Shown here: positions 24,775 to 34,702 of the stretch, piece by piece
How positions within the stretch are numbered: the stretch's first letter is position 1
Layout: each line of letters opens with the position of its first letter
Assembly: GCF_023806085.1 (NCBI RefSeq)
Contig: NZ_JAMSLX010000001.1
Location: 371,387 to 435,386, forward strand
Origin: Hephaestia sp. MAHUQ-44
GTDB taxonomy: Bacteria > Pseudomonadota > Alphaproteobacteria > Sphingomonadales > Sphingomonadaceae
Direction of reading: 5' to 3'
DNA length: 64,000 nt
Program-made: the position numbers and the translations under genes
The notes under the pieces: generated by a model
Told to the model about the DNA's origin: nothing
Database searches by the model: none
The model's input: the letters and a program-made list of their open reading frames with translations, nothing else

Positions 24775-24801
24775 ATTATAGAAATATATCACCGCACTCA
24801 A
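24775..24801 (-). promoter_or_regulatory. Predicted sigma70-type promoter of the RND operon
   Basis: On the minus strand a perfect TATAAT (24780-24775) lies 15 nt downstream of TTGAGT (24801-24796), in an AT-rich patch unusual for this genome. The -10 is about 40-55 nt before the adaptor start. The 15-nt spacer is short, so this is a prediction only. Confidence 0.45.
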
Positions 24802-24954
24802 GCGGTCGCATGCGCTTTTTTTGACGGCATTGCATGACGCGGCCCCGGCAACCTGCAACTCGTTCCATGGGAGAAACGGTTGCAATGGAGGATCGTTGCG
24901 CAGAGAATACCGCCAGGCTGCGGCACAGCAGCGCGCGAGAGGAGATCAGGATCG

Positions 24955-25215
24955 ATGCCCGAGCGCTCGATGCTGGAATGGGTGCTGATCGGCATCGTCG
25001 TGGGCGTGATCGCACGGCTGCTGATGCCCGGCCGTGATCCCGGCGGTTTCGTCGTTGCCATCCTGATCGCCATCGTCGGTGCGCTGTGCGGCGGCATGAT
25101 CGCGCAGATTCTCGGCTGGCCGATCGGTGTGGGCTGGGGCAACGACATCGCCGCCGGGCTTGGCGCGATCGCACTGATGCTTGCTTATCGATGGATGCTC
25201 GCCCGCCGCGCCTGA
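24955..25215 (+). CDS. GlsB/YeaQ/YmgE family membrane protein, copy 1
   Basis: An 86-residue, three-helix small membrane protein: WVLIGIVVGVIARLLMPGRD, GFVVAILIAIVGALCGGMIA and GLGAIALMLAYRWMLARR. The PGRDPGG turn between helix 1 and 2 is typical of the transglycosylase-associated (GlsB/YeaQ) family, often stress-induced. ATG 24955 follows an AGGAGATCAGGA region; ATG 24970 is a possible shorter start. Confidence 0.82.
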   Translation: MPERSMLEWVLIGIVVGVIARLLMPGRDPGGFVVAILIAIVGALCGGMIAQILGWPIGVGWGNDIAAGLGAIALMLAYRWMLARRA

Positions 25216-25286
25216 GCATGCCGTTCAGCGCAGGTTAGGCAGGCAACCCCGAGAGGCCGCTTAGCGTTGATTTCAGGAGAATATCT

Positions 25287-26012
25287 ATGCACCGTCTCGC
25301 TATTGCCCTCGCTGCAGCGCCGGTCGCCGCCATACCGGCAGCCGCGCAAACGCTCCCCGACGCAACGCCCGCCATGCTGCCCGACGGCACGCTGCTCGAC
25401 ATCACCGCCGCGGGCAAAAGTACCCGCGTCCCCGATCTCGCCACGATTCGCGCCGGCGTGGTCACGCAGGCCCCGACCGCCGCTGCCGCGCTCAGCGACA
25501 ATGCCCAGCGCATGGCTGGCGTGCTCGGCGCGCTGAAAGCGGCGGGCGTCGCTGCACGCGACATCGCGACCGCCAATGTGCAACTGTCGCCGCAATATCG
25601 GTATGGCGACAACCAGCCGCCGGTCATCACCGGCTATCAGGCGACCAATTCGGTCTCGATTCGTTTCCGCGACGTCGCCAAAAGCGGGACGATCCTCGAT
25701 GCGCTGGTCAAACAGGGCGCCAACCAGATCGACGGCCCCAACTTCTCGCTCGACAAACCCGACGCCGCGCTCGACGAGGCGCGCGCCGATGCCGTCAAGC
25801 AGGCGCGCGCACGTGCCGAACTCTACGCCAATGCCGCTGGTCTGCGGGTCGCGCGTATCGTTTCGATCAGCGAGAGCGGAAGCAACGCCGGCTATCCGCC
25901 ACCACGTCCGGTGATGTACGCCATGCGTGCCGCCGCCGCCGCCGATACGCCGATCGTCCCCGGCGAGACCGACGTGACCGTCAATCTCCAGGTCCGCTTC
26001 CTGCTCAAATGA
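25287..26012 (+). CDS. SIMPL domain (DUF541) periplasmic protein
   Basis: A 241-residue secreted protein. The signal peptide is MHRLAIALAAAPVAAIPAAA with cleavage before Gln21. The mature part is one SIMPL domain: LLDITAAGKSTRVPDLATI, then ITGYQATNSVSIRFRDVAKS and DEARADAVKQARARAELYAN. In E. coli such proteins (YggE) are linked to oxidative stress; the molecular role is unknown. A strong hairpin follows the stop. Confidence 0.88.
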   Translation: MHRLAIALAAAPVAAIPAAAQTLPDATPAMLPDGTLLDITAAGKSTRVPDLATIRAGVVTQAPTAAAALSDNAQRMAGVLGALKAAGVAARDIATANVQLSPQYRYGDNQPPVITGYQATNSVSIRFRDVAKSGTILDALVKQGANQIDGPNFSLDKPDAALDEARADAVKQARARAELYANAAGLRVARIVSISESGSNAGYPPPRPVMYAMRAAAAADTPIVPGETDVTVNLQVRFLLK

Positions 26013-26016
26013 AAGA

Positions 26017-26047
26017 AGGCGCCGCCCGGTGCGGCCGGGCGGCGCCT
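26017..26047. terminator. Hairpin between convergent SIMPL and GlsB-like genes
   Basis: A 13-bp GC-rich stem (aggcgccgcccgg / ccgggcggcgcct) with a 5-nt loop lies just after the SIMPL gene stop and 29 nt past the stop of the convergent GlsB-like gene. On the minus strand it is followed by a T/C-rich tract (ttctttc), so it may end both transcripts. Confidence 0.7.
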
Positions 26048-26075
26048 CATCTACCCCTGATGTGATCGGATCAGA

Positions 26076-26333
26076 TCAACGGACGCTACCGCGCCGTATC
26101 AGATTGACGATCGCCAGCAGGATGATCGCACCAAGCAGTGAGACCAGGAACGAATAGATTGTCAGCGGCGCATTGTTGATCGACCCGCCGGTGAAGATCA
26201 GCCCGCCGACAAACGCACCGACGACGCCGACGACAACGTTGAGCAGAATACCCTGTTGGGCGTCGGTCCGCATGATCAGGCTCGCAAGCCAGCCAATGAC
26301 ACCGCCGATAATCAGCCAGATGATGATATTCAT
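26076..26333 (-). CDS. GlsB/YeaQ/YmgE family membrane protein, copy 2
   Basis: An 85-residue three-helix protein: IIIWLIIGGVIGWLASLIMR, the loop TDAQQGILLNVVVGVVGAFV and a C-terminal helix FLVSLLGAIILLAIVNLIRR. The GWLASLIMRTDAQQG motif is the classical YeaQ signature, clearer than in copy 1. It probably acts in envelope stress; no biochemical role is established. A gene of the same family lies 0.9 kb away on the other strand. Confidence 0.88.
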   Translation of the reverse strand: MNIIIWLIIGGVIGWLASLIMRTDAQQGILLNVVVGVVGAFVGGLIFTGGSINNAPLTIYSFLVSLLGAIILLAIVNLIRRGSVR

Positions 26334-26439
26334 GAAGCCGTCCCTCCGTTCATAACCCGGTATGTCGCCGGGTGGTAAACGGAAAGACTCGCGAGCGGGG
26401 CATCTTGTTCCGCAGGCGTTTTGTTTATCAGCCTTTGCT

Positions 26440-26739
26440 TCAATATTTCTGTTGGCGCTCGTAGAGCGACTTGTAATGCTGGATGCGCGTCACGCGCAGT
26501 CCCGGCATGCCCGAACGATCGATCGCACGCTGCCAGCTCGCGAATTCCTCGGCGGTAAGGCCGTAGCGATCGCACACTTCGTCCACCGTCAGCAGGCCGC
26601 CGTTGACCGCAGCGACGACCTCGGCCTTGCGCCGCACCACCCAGCGGGTCGTGTCGGCAGGCGGCAGCGTCTCCAGCGTCAGCGGTTCGCCGAGCGGGCC
26701 GATTACCCTGGCAGGGCGAATCTTCTGGTTCTCGATCAT
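26440..26739 (-). CDS. DUF1153 / SciP-like small helix-turn-helix protein, copy 1
   Basis: A 99-residue DUF1153 protein: VIGPLGEPLTLETLPPADTT, RWVVRRKAEVVAAVNGGLL and DEVCDRYGLTAEEFASWQ. The second half is a helix-turn-helix. In Caulobacter the family member SciP binds CtrA and blocks its recruitment of RNA polymerase. A second copy (36225) is about 60 percent similar by eye. No CtrA-like box is evident upstream of this one, so this paralogue may not be the cell-cycle one. Confidence 0.85.
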   Translation of the reverse strand: MIENQKIRPARVIGPLGEPLTLETLPPADTTRWVVRRKAEVVAAVNGGLLTVDEVCDRYGLTAEEFASWQRAIDRSGMPGLRVTRIQHYKSLYERQQKY

Positions 26740-27217
26740 CTACACCTCATCGGGGGGCGGGGGCCCCCTGTTTCACTCAACACGGCACAAGCTCTGACGC
26801 AGGGGCTTCAACATCGCCTGAAGCGGCACGGTAAACGGCGCATTTACGCCTCCCGCCGATGGCGCAGCGAGGCGGCGACCAACGCATTGAAAGCACCGTG
26901 CGCGGGCGCGAGCAGGTTTGTCTCGAACGGCGGGCACGTCTGTCGCGCGAAAAACATTGCCGTCGGGCTCGTGGCCTGGCGCGCCGAGACCGAGACCATC
27001 ATCACCGCCAGATCGGGCGGCAGACCGACGATCGCCTCGCTCTTGTCAAAACGGCTGAAACTCAGATCGACCAACGCCCGACGGACCTTTTCATTTCTAC
27101 ATGTTCGGAAAATCCGTCCTACGCGGCGTGTCTGAAGGTCCGGTAAACTCGGCGGCAACGGCTTGGAAACCGTCCTCGCTTTGCATCGCCGCGCCGCGTG
27201 GCTTATGGGCGACGCCG
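26740..27217. other. Gap of 478 nt before mnmA, no gene supported
   Basis: Several overlapping frames are open in both directions because GC is high, but none resembles a known family or has a convincing start. The stretch has no GANTC, tRNA or strong hairpin that I can see. A divergent promoter region for the DUF1153 gene and mnmA must lie in it. Confidence 0.4.
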
Positions 27218-28330
27218 ATGATCGAAGGCGATTTCCAGCTCGGCGCGGATTTGACCGGCCGCCGTATCGTCGTCGCCATGTCGGGCGGCGTCGACAGCTC
27301 GGTGGTGGCCGCACTCGCGCACGCCACCGGCGCCGAGACGATCGGCGTCACACTCCAGCTCTACGACCACGGCGAGGCAGTGGGCCGCGCGGGATCGTGC
27401 TGCGCGGGCCGCGACATTCGCGACGCGCGTGCCGTGTGTGACCGGTTGGGAATCGCGCATTACGTGTTCGATCACGAAACGAGCTTCCGCGCGCAGGTGA
27501 TCGACGATTTCGCCGACGAATATCTCGCCGGCCGCACGCCGATCCCGTGCGTCAAGTGCAACATGGGGCCCAAATTCACCGACCTGTTCGGGCTCGCGCG
27601 GGAACTCGGCGCGGACGCGCTGGCCACCGGCCATTATATCCGCCGCGTCGAAGGCCCCACCGGCCCCGAACTGCACCGCGCGATCGATCCGGCCCGCGAC
27701 CAGAGCTATTTCCTGTTCGCGACCACCACCGACCAACTCGATTTCCTGCGCTTCCCGCTGGGCGCGCTCCCCAAGGCGCGCGTGCGCGAGATCGCGGTCG
27801 AACTGGGCCTCGGCGTCGCCGCCAAGCCCGACAGCCAGGATATCTGCTTCGTGCCCGACGGCAATTATGCCGGGCTGGTCAAGAAGCTCCGGCCCGAAGC
27901 CGATGCGGCGGGCGATATCGTCGACGAGGCGGGCCACAAGCTGGGCGAGCATCGCGGGCTGATCCATTTCACCGTCGGCCAGCGGCGCGGGATCGAGCTC
28001 GGCGGCCAGGCAGAACCGCTGTACGTGATCCGGCTGGAGCCCGACACGCGGCGGCTGGTGGTTGGTCCCAAGGCAGCGCTCGCGGTGCGCGCGGCGCGCT
28101 TGACCGACATCAACTGGATCGGAGAACGCCACACCGGCGCCGTCACCGCCAAGGTGCGCTCGCTCGCCAAGCCGGTGCCCGCGCGCATCCTGGGCGACGA
28201 TCTGGTGTTCGACGCGCCCGAATATGGCGTCGCGCCCGGACAGGCGGCAGTGCTCTACGCCGGCGAGCGCGTGCTTGGCGGCGGCTGGATCGCCGAGACC
28301 GAGCGCGCGGTGGCCGTACTGGCCGCCTGA
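27218..28330 (+). CDS. mnmA: tRNA-specific 2-thiouridylase MnmA
   Basis: A 370-residue enzyme that thiolates U34 of tRNA(Lys/Glu/Gln). The PP-loop is SGGVDSS (22-28). The nucleophilic cysteine is C111 in [10 protein letters not shown] and the second catalytic cysteine lies in [12 protein letters not shown]. The C-terminal part ([10 protein letters not shown]..., [15 protein letters not shown]) is the usual MnmA barrel. An in-frame ORF extends upstream to 27101, but homology begins near ATG 27218. Length is normal. Confidence 0.93.
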   Translation: MIEGDFQLGADLTGRRIVVAMSGGVDSSVVAALAHATGAETIGVTLQLYDHGEAVGRAGSCCAGRDIRDARAVCDRLGIAHYVFDHETSFRAQVIDDFADEYLAGRTPIPCVKCNMGPKFTDLFGLARELGADALATGHYIRRVEGPTGPELHRAIDPARDQSYFLFATTTDQLDFLRFPLGALPKARVREIAVELGLGVAAKPDSQDICFVPDGNYAGLVKKLRPEADAAGDIVDEAGHKLGEHRGLIHFTVGQRRGIELGGQAEPLYVIRLEPDTRRLVVGPKAALAVRAARLTDINWIGERHTGAVTAKVRSLAKPVPARILGDDLVFDAPEYGVAPGQAAVLYAGERVLGGGWIAETERAVAVLAA

Positions 28331-28462
28331 GTCGATCGCCCGAACGCTCGTCTGCGCGCATCGATCGCCGTGATCGAGACATTGCATGAGGGGATGCTGG
28401 ACCCAATGTGGGGGTCGAATCGTTAGTGCAACGACAGACTCATCAATCAAGGAGCATCCACG

Positions 28463-28960
28463 ATGGCCACGACCAAGGCGCCGCTGAAGACGCCGACCGA
28501 CCTCACGACCAACGCCGCCAAGACGGTCGCCGAAGCCCTGAACGGCATCCTCGCCGATTCGTACGCGCTCTATTTCAAGACCAAGAATTTCCACTGGCAC
28601 GTCTCGGGGCCGCATTTTCACGATTATCACCTGATGTTCGACGCCCAGGCGGCGCAGATCCTGGCCACCACCGATCAGATCGCCGAGCGCGTGCGCAAGA
28701 CGGGCAACACCACCCTGCGCTCGATCGGCGATGTCGGGCGGCATCAGTCGATCAACGACAATGACAGCGAATTCGTGACGCCCGAAGACATGCTCGCGGA
28801 ATTGCGCGACGACAATCGCAAGCTGGTCGAGGCGTTGCGCGAGGCCAAGGACATCGTCGACGATGCCAAGGACAATGCGACCAGCGGCATCCTCGACGAA
28901 TGGACCGATCAGGCCGAAGAGCGCGCCTGGTTCCTGTTCGAGGCGAGCCGCAAGAACTGA
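28463..28960 (+). CDS. dps: Dps-family ferritin-like DNA-protection protein
   Basis: A 165-residue Dps. The ferroxidase site is carried by KNFHWHVSGPHFHDYHLMFD (H44, H46, D60 region) and IAERVRKTG. A Lys/Thr-rich N-terminal tail of about 18 residues could contact DNA. It oxidises ferrous iron with peroxide and protects DNA in starvation or oxidative stress. AAGGAG sits 11 nt upstream of ATG 28463. Confidence 0.93.
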   Translation: MATTKAPLKTPTDLTTNAAKTVAEALNGILADSYALYFKTKNFHWHVSGPHFHDYHLMFDAQAAQILATTDQIAERVRKTGNTTLRSIGDVGRHQSINDNDSEFVTPEDMLAELRDDNRKLVEALREAKDIVDDAKDNATSGILDEWTDQAEERAWFLFEASRKN

Positions 28961-29017
28961 GCCGCAACGATTATCCGGGCACGCGATTGAACCGGCGCGG
29001 CGAATCGGAGATGCACG

Positions 29018-29203
29018 ATGCTCAAATGGGCGTTTCTCTTTCTGGTTGCCGGGCTGGCTCTCGGCGTGCTCGGGTTCACCGCGCTCGGCGGTGCCTTTGT
29101 GGGCATCGCCAAGATGCTGTTCTTCATCGTGATCGCGATCGCCGTCATCCTGCTCGTGCTCGGGCTGATGGTCGGCAAGGGCATCAAGGACGCGATCGAC
29201 TGA
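29018..29203 (+). CDS. DUF1328 small membrane protein
   Basis: A 61-residue protein almost wholly hydrophobic: [40 protein letters not shown] and a final helix. The MLxWAxxFLxxAL...LGF...GIAKxLFF pattern is DUF1328 (YtjA-like). GGAG precedes the ATG. It follows dps by 57 nt, which fits a stress-induced unit. Confidence 0.87.
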   Translation: MLKWAFLFLVAGLALGVLGFTALGGAFVGIAKMLFFIVIAIAVILLVLGLMVGKGIKDAID

Positions 29204-29222
29204 TCCACGCGACGGGCCGTTC

Positions 29223-30356
29223 GTGAGCCGGGCGGTGACCGCCCGGCTGATGCCCGGTGTCGAAGCGATCGACGCCGCCGATTGGGATGCCTGCGCGGGC
29301 AATGCCAATCCGTTCGTCGGCCACGCCTTCCTCGCGCTGCTCGAACAATCGGGAAGCGCGACGGCGGCGGCCGGCTGGCAACCGTTGCCGATCGTCGTCG
29401 ACGGGCCGGACGGACGGCCCTGCGCGATCGCCCCGGCGTACGCCAAGAGCCACAGCCAGGGCGAATATGTCTTCGATCACCCCTGGGCCGACGCCTGGGA
29501 GCGCGCCGGAGGTGCTTATTACCCCAAGCTCCAGGTCGCGGTGCCGTTCACACCGGTACCGGGCCCGCGCCTGCTGCTGCGCGACGCGGCGCTGGCGCCG
29601 GCGCTGATCGCCGCAATCGAGGCGGTCACCGATCAGCACGGCCTATCCTCCGCCCATGCAACGTTCGCCGCCGCCGATCAGGTGCCGTATTTCGAGGCGG
29701 CGGGCTGGCTGATCCGGCAGGGGACGCAATTCCATTGGCAGAATCGGGGCTATCGCTGCTTCGACGATTTTCTGGGCCAACTCGCCTCACGCAAGCGCAA
29801 GGCGATCCGGCACGAACGCGCCAAAGCGGCGGCCGGGCTGACGATCCGCCATCTGACCGGCGACGCCATCACCGAGGCGCATTGGGACGCGTTCTGGCAA
29901 TTCTATCAGGATACCGGATCGCGCAAATGGGGGCGCCCCTACCTGACCCGCGCGTTCTTCTCGCTGCTCGGGCAGGCGATGGCGGACAAAGTGCTGCTGA
30001 TCCTCGCCGAACGCGACGGCCGAGCGATCGCGGGCGCGCTCAACCTGATCGGCGCCGACACGCTCTATGGCCGCTATTGGGGAGCGATCGAAGAGGTGCC
30101 GTTCCTCCATTTCGAATTGTGCTATTATCAGGCCATCGACGCCGCGATCGCGCGCGGGCTGGCGACCGTCGAGGCAGGCGCGCAGGGCGAGCACAAGCTC
30201 GCGCGCGGCTATGAGCCGGTGCCGACCTTTTCCGCGCATTACCTGCCCGATCCCGGATTCCGCCGCGCGGTCGCCGATTTCCTGGCCCGCGAGCGCGAGG
30301 CGGTCGAGGCCGACCGCCATTTCCTCGCCGAGATGATGCCGTTCAGGAAGGGTTGA
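29223..30356 (+). CDS. GNAT/FemAB-like acyltransferase (DUF482, peptidogalycan type)
   Basis: A 377-residue protein of the DUF482 group, two GNAT-like lobes. Seen: HAFLALLEQSGSAT, EYVFDHPWADAWERAGGAYY, SSAHATFAAADQVPYFEAAG, QFHWQNRGYRCFDDFLGQLA and the end LARGYEPVPTFSAHYLPDP. Related proteins are called peptidogalycan biosynthesis proteins, but substrates are not established. GTG 29223 is the longest start; ATG 29250 is possible. Its 3' end overlaps that of the convergent membrane protein gene by 14 nt. Confidence 0.85.
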   Translation: MSRAVTARLMPGVEAIDAADWDACAGNANPFVGHAFLALLEQSGSATAAAGWQPLPIVVDGPDGRPCAIAPAYAKSHSQGEYVFDHPWADAWERAGGAYYPKLQVAVPFTPVPGPRLLLRDAALAPALIAAIEAVTDQHGLSSAHATFAAADQVPYFEAAGWLIRQGTQFHWQNRGYRCFDDFLGQLASRKRKAIRHERAKAAAGLTIRHLTGDAITEAHWDAFWQFYQDTGSRKWGRPYLTRAFFSLLGQAMADKVLLILAERDGRAIAGALNLIGADTLYGRYWGAIEEVPFLHFELCYYQAIDAAIARGLATVEAGAQGEHKLARGYEPVPTFSAHYLPDPGFRRAVADFLAREREAVEADRHFLAEMMPFRKG

Positions 30357-31896
30357 ACGGCGCGGGCTGGGTGTGATCGTCGATCCGGTACAGAACGCTT
30401 GTCCCCGATCGCCAGATCGGCGTCATGCCCTTGGTCAGCGCGGGATCGTAAGGCGGGGGCTGGATCAGCCAGACATAATCGAACGCCGACCGCGGGAAAT
30501 CGGCGAGCGCCTTGGCAATCGGCCGCCACAATTCGTTCGGGCATTGCGTCAAGGTGGTGATCTGCGACGGATCATGCCCGAAGCCCTGCGCGGCGCGATA
30601 GCGCAATGTCAGCAATTGCGCGCCAGCCATCGACCATTGGTCGTTGGAAAAAGCCAGCCGTCGCTCAAGCGCGAAGGCAGGCAGATGCTCGAAGCGCGGG
30701 CCATACCAGATATTGCGGCAGGCGACCCCGACGAACGACACCATCCTGGCCCCGACCGGGACATGATCGAGCGCGGTGAGTTCCTGTTTCCAGCTGCGAT
30801 CGTAAAGATAGAGGCTCGCGGTCGTCGCGGTGATCCGAACGCCAAAGAAAGCCAGCCCGGCCGCCGCGAGCAACGACGCACCGCGCATCGAAAGCCCGGG
30901 CTTGGGGCGCAAAGCAAGCACCGCGATCCCGGCCAGATAGGGCGCAAGCCGCATGTCGGCATAAGCCGATCCGAACACGATCCGGGGCAACAGGACATAG
31001 ACCGCGATCAGGAACAGCGCCGACAGGGTCAGGTTGCGCGAATATTGGATATTGGGATCGCGGATACCCTTGAGCAGGATCAGATAGAGGATCGCGACCG
31101 AAGCAATATCGAACGCCATCCAGCGATCACGCAGCATCATCACCAGCCAGGCGACCTTGGCCCCCCAGTTGAACCAGTCCGCGGTCTGGCCCGAGACATG
31201 CTGGCCGCTGCGCCACATCGCCATCAGCACCATCGGCAGCGCAAGCACAAGGCAATGCGGAATCGCGCGGAACCACGCCTTGAACCACGGATGGCCCCGA
31301 TCGCGCTGGCGGACCAGTTCGCCCGAAAAGGCGAGGACGCCGAGCACGCCCCAGCCATAGGTATGGCACAGCCAGATCGCGCAGGAGAGCGGGATAAAGA
31401 CCGCCGCGCGCAAGGCGATGCGGTTCTGCCGCCCGAGCCGCAGCCACAAGGCGAAGGCGTTGAGCGCCAGCGCCATCGACAGCGTGAAATTGGCGAACCC
31501 GAAATGGAACGGGTACGAATAAGCGATCGGCAGCGCGAACAGCGCGGTCGCCGGGACATGCCCATGCACCTCGCGCGCGATCCACAGCAGCCCGCTGACG
31601 GTGAGCACGGGGATCGCGATCACGATCAGCTTGACGGCGAGTTCAACCCCCAGCAGCCGCCCGAGCGGTTCGATGAGGAGATCGATCCCGAGATTACCGA
31701 TCAGCGACCATTCGAACGCGTACCAATCATCGAGCCAGCGATAGGTGCCGTAATCGAGCTGGACGCGATAGCGCGCCATGTGCCCCGGAAGGTCGACCAG
31801 CGGCGGCACCGTCGGCCACAGCAGCGGGACAGCCGCAAGCGCCACCAGCGCCGCGAGCACCCACCGCTGGTTCCACCACTGTCGCTGCTGTTCCAT
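30343..31896 (-). CDS. Multi-pass membrane protein of unknown function
   Basis: A 517-residue protein with about ten predicted membrane helices in residues 12-375 (VLAALVALAAVPLLWP, LIVIAIPVLTVSGLLWIA, LSMALALNAFALWLRL and others) and a soluble C-terminal ~140 residues. The layout with a first periplasmic loop containing PPLVDLPGHMARYRV resembles GT-C-type glycosyltransferases, but I see no catalytic motif I would trust. It lies 67 nt downstream of argG on the same strand. Confidence 0.8.
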   Translation of the reverse strand: MEQQRQWWNQRWVLAALVALAAVPLLWPTVPPLVDLPGHMARYRVQLDYGTYRWLDDWYAFEWSLIGNLGIDLLIEPLGRLLGVELAVKLIVIAIPVLTVSGLLWIAREVHGHVPATALFALPIAYSYPFHFGFANFTLSMALALNAFALWLRLGRQNRIALRAAVFIPLSCAIWLCHTYGWGVLGVLAFSGELVRQRDRGHPWFKAWFRAIPHCLVLALPMVLMAMWRSGQHVSGQTADWFNWGAKVAWLVMMLRDRWMAFDIASVAILYLILLKGIRDPNIQYSRNLTLSALFLIAVYVLLPRIVFGSAYADMRLAPYLAGIAVLALRPKPGLSMRGASLLAAAGLAFFGVRITATTASLYLYDRSWKQELTALDHVPVGARMVSFVGVACRNIWYGPRFEHLPAFALERRLAFSNDQWSMAGAQLLTLRYRAAQGFGHDPSQITTLTQCPNELWRPIAKALADFPRSAFDYVWLIQPPPYDPALTKGMTPIWRSGTSVLYRIDDHTQPAPFNPS

Positions 31897-31963
31897 TCGC
31901 GTGCCTTACGGGGGGACCGATCTCAACCGCAACCGTTAAGCGGCACGACCGCGCGGGCGCCGC

Positions 31964-33184
31964 TCAGCCGCGATCGCGGCGGCCCAGCAAGCGGAGCCGA
32001 AGCGCGTTCAATTTGATGAAGCCTTCCGCGTCGCGCTGGTCATAGGCGCCCTCGTCGTCCTCGAAGGTCACGACCTTTTCCGAATAGAGGCTGTTGGGCG
32101 ACTTGCGGCCGATGACGTTGACGCTGCCCTTGTAGAGCTTGAGCCGTACCGTCCCGGCGACCTTTTCCTGGCTGTGATCGATCGCCGCCTGGAGCATCTC
32201 GCGTTCGGGCGCGAACCAGAAGCCGTTATAGACCAGTTCGGCGTAGCGCACCGCCAGTTCGTCCTTGAGGTGCGCGGCGCCGCGATCGAGCGTCAGTTGC
32301 TCGATGCCGCGATGCGCGGCGTGATAGATGGTGCCGCCGGGCGTCTCATACATGCCGCGCGACTTCATGCCCACAAAGCGGTTCTCGACCAGATCGAGCC
32401 GACCAATGCCGTGCTTGCGACCGAGATCGTTGAGCCGGGTGAGCAACGTGGCGGGGCTGACGCCCTCGCCGTTGAGCGCGATGCCATCGCCGCGCTCGAA
32501 ATCGATCGTGATGATCTCAGGCGCGTCAGGCGCGTCCTCGGGATTGACGGTGCGCGAATAGACGTAATCGGGCACCACCTCCCACGGATCCTCGAGCACC
32601 TTGCCTTCGGACGAGGTGTGCAGAAGGTTCGCATCGGTCGAAAAGGGCGATTCGCCGCGCTTGTCCTTGGGTACCATGATCTGGTGCTTTTCGGCGAAAT
32701 CGATCAGCGCGGTGCGGCTGTTGAGATCCCATTCGCGCCACGGCGCGATCACCTTGATGTCGGGCGCGAGCGCGTAATAGCCGAGCTCGAAACGAACCTG
32801 ATCGTTGCCCTTGCCGGTCGCGCCGTGCGACACCGCATCGGCCCCCACCTGACGCGCGATCTCGACCTGGCGCTTGGCGATCAGCGGCCGCGCGATCGAG
32901 GTGCCGAGCAGGTACAGCCCCTCGTAAAGCGCGTTGGCGCGCATCATCGGGAAGACGTAATCCTTGACGAATTCCTCGCGCAGATCATCGATGAAGATAT
33001 GTTCGGGGCGGACGCCCGCGGCCTCGGCCTTCTTGCGTGCGGGCTCGAGTTCCTCGCCCTGCCCGAGATCGGCGGTGAAAGTAACGACCTCGCAATTATA
33101 GGTTTGCTGGAGCCATTTGAGAATCACGCTCGTGTCCAGCCCGCCCGAATAGGCAAGAACGACGCGGTTGATCTTCTCGGACAT
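31964..33184 (-). CDS. argG: Argininosuccinate synthase
   Basis: A 406-residue enzyme joining citrulline and aspartate with ATP in arginine synthesis. The N-terminal ATP site is [15 protein letters not shown]; further signatures are [17 protein letters not shown], the [19 protein letters not shown] block and the C-terminal [18 protein letters not shown]. Length is standard. CGGAG lies upstream of the ATG at 33184. It is separated by only 36 nt from the MATE gene upstream. Confidence 0.96.
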   Translation of the reverse strand: MSEKINRVVLAYSGGLDTSVILKWLQQTYNCEVVTFTADLGQGEELEPARKKAEAAGVRPEHIFIDDLREEFVKDYVFPMMRANALYEGLYLLGTSIARPLIAKRQVEIARQVGADAVSHGATGKGNDQVRFELGYYALAPDIKVIAPWREWDLNSRTALIDFAEKHQIMVPKDKRGESPFSTDANLLHTSSEGKVLEDPWEVVPDYVYSRTVNPEDAPDAPEIITIDFERGDGIALNGEGVSPATLLTRLNDLGRKHGIGRLDLVENRFVGMKSRGMYETPGGTIYHAAHRGIEQLTLDRGAAHLKDELAVRYAELVYNGFWFAPEREMLQAAIDHSQEKVAGTVRLKLYKGSVNVIGRKSPNSLYSEKVVTFEDDEGAYDQRDAEGFIKLNALRLRLLGRRDRG

Positions 33185-33220
33185 GGTCGGCAGCTCCGTG
33201 GAGGGGAATCGAGGCGGGCT

Positions 33221-34552
33221 CTACGGCGCCCTCTTCGCGAGTGCAACAGAGCGTAGCAACCCCGGCAGAAACGCCCCCAGCGCCGCCGCGCGATAGATAT
33301 AGCTCAACACCAGCGCGAGCCACATCCCCCACACCCCCGCCGGGCGCAGCAGCAGATCGGTGACGATATAGGCGGCGGTAGCGAGAATCGCAGCATTGCG
33401 CAGCGCCCGGCCGCGCGTCGCGCCGATGAAAATACCGTCGAGCAGCCAGGCCGGCGCGCCGATCGCGGGGACGATCGCCACCAGCGGCAGCATCGAGACG
33501 GCGATCGCGCGCACCTCCTGATTGCTCGCCAGCGCGGCGATGAAAGCGCCGCCGCCCACCCAGAAGAAAAGCGCGAAGGCGACCCCGGCGGCGAGACAAA
33601 ATTCGCCGATCAACCGGATCGCGCGGCGCAGCGACGTCGCCGACCCCGCGCCGATCGCCTGGCCGATGCGCGATTCGGCGGTGAAGGCGAAGCCATCGAG
33701 CACGAAGGCCGACACGCTGACGAACTGCATCAATACCTGATTCGCCGCTAGCGTCGTCTCACCCAGCCGCGCCCCGGCATTGGTGAACCAGGCGAACAGC
33801 AGCAGCAACGCGATGGTGCGGATCATGATGTCGGCATTGACCGCGAACAGCCGCCGTATCGCCTCCCGCGCGAACAGCCGCCTGGCGCGCAACCGGCGCC
33901 ACACCGCGAGCCCACCGGTATAGCGGCACGCAATCAGCACGCCGACGACCAGCGCGACCCATTCGGCACACGCGGTGCCAAGCCCGACGCCGCGCGCGCC
34001 CATCCCATAATACCAGACGAACAGCACGCTGAGCACGATATTGACGAGGTTCATCACGACTTGAAGCGCCAGCGCGGCGCGTGTCCGGCCCAGCCCGAGC
34101 AGCCAGCCGTTGATCGCGAACACCGCAAGCGACGCCGGCGCACCGAGGAACCGCGCGGCGACATAGCCCTCCGCCGCCGCATCGAGCCCGGCGCCGCCCG
34201 CGAGCAACGCAAAAGCAAGCGGGATCAGCACGATCTGGAGCGCGAACAGCACGAGCCCGAGCCCGAAACCGAGCGCGAGGCCACGCAACAGCATCGCCTC
34301 GACCTCGGCGACGTCGCCCGCGCCCTCGGCCTGTGCGGTCATCCCCGTCATCCCCATGCGCAGGAAGCCGAAGGTCCAGAACAAGAGGTTGATGATCGTC
34401 GCGCCGAGCGCGACCCCGGCAAGCGCGGTGGCATCGGCGGTGTGGCCGATTACCGCGGTATCGACGAGCCCGACCAGCGGCACCGTCGTCTGGCCGAGCA
34501 TGATCGGCCAGGCCTGTGCGAAAATCGATCGCCGGGTGAGCGCGGTGGTCAC
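33221..34552 (-). CDS. MATE family efflux transporter (DinF-like)
   Basis: A 443-residue cation/drug antiporter with twelve predicted helices. The start region RRSIFAQAWPIMLGQTTVPL and LVDTAVIGHTADATALAGVA are typical of the MATE/DinF branch, as is the repeat in the second half (GETTLAANQVLMQFVSVSAF, DGFAFTAESRIGQAIGAG). GTG 34552 is the likely start since homology begins there; more 5' sequence is open but unlike the family. Confidence 0.9.
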   Translation of the reverse strand: MTTALTRRSIFAQAWPIMLGQTTVPLVGLVDTAVIGHTADATALAGVALGATIINLLFWTFGFLRMGMTGMTAQAEGAGDVAEVEAMLLRGLALGFGLGLVLFALQIVLIPLAFALLAGGAGLDAAAEGYVAARFLGAPASLAVFAINGWLLGLGRTRAALALQVVMNLVNIVLSVLFVWYYGMGARGVGLGTACAEWVALVVGVLIACRYTGGLAVWRRLRARRLFAREAIRRLFAVNADIMIRTIALLLLFAWFTNAGARLGETTLAANQVLMQFVSVSAFVLDGFAFTAESRIGQAIGAGSATSLRRAIRLIGEFCLAAGVAFALFFWVGGGAFIAALASNQEVRAIAVSMLPLVAIVPAIGAPAWLLDGIFIGATRGRALRNAAILATAAYIVTDLLLRPAGVWGMWLALVLSYIYRAAALGAFLPGLLRSVALAKRAP

Positions 34553-34702
34553 GCTGGCGCCATCGCCGCTTCGACGGCAATGTTCAAGCGCCCACGCGAG
34601 GTGGCGCGTGCCGCAACGAAGCGGCACGACCGATCGCTGGCCCTCTTCCCCGCTGCTCGATTGGCGTGGCCCACGCGATCGCTGCCCATCCGATGCCGCC
34701 GC

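Noticed and set aside
26844..27314. Long open frames on both strands upstream of mnmA
   Set aside because: No family resemblance, no ribosome site, and overlap with the mnmA 5' end; GC-driven openness is enough to explain them.
28395..28430. GGACC-N17-CGTT upstream of dps as an EcfG stress promoter
   Set aside because: The -35 reads GGACC rather than GGAAC, and I could not find the same motif before the neighbouring stress-type genes.
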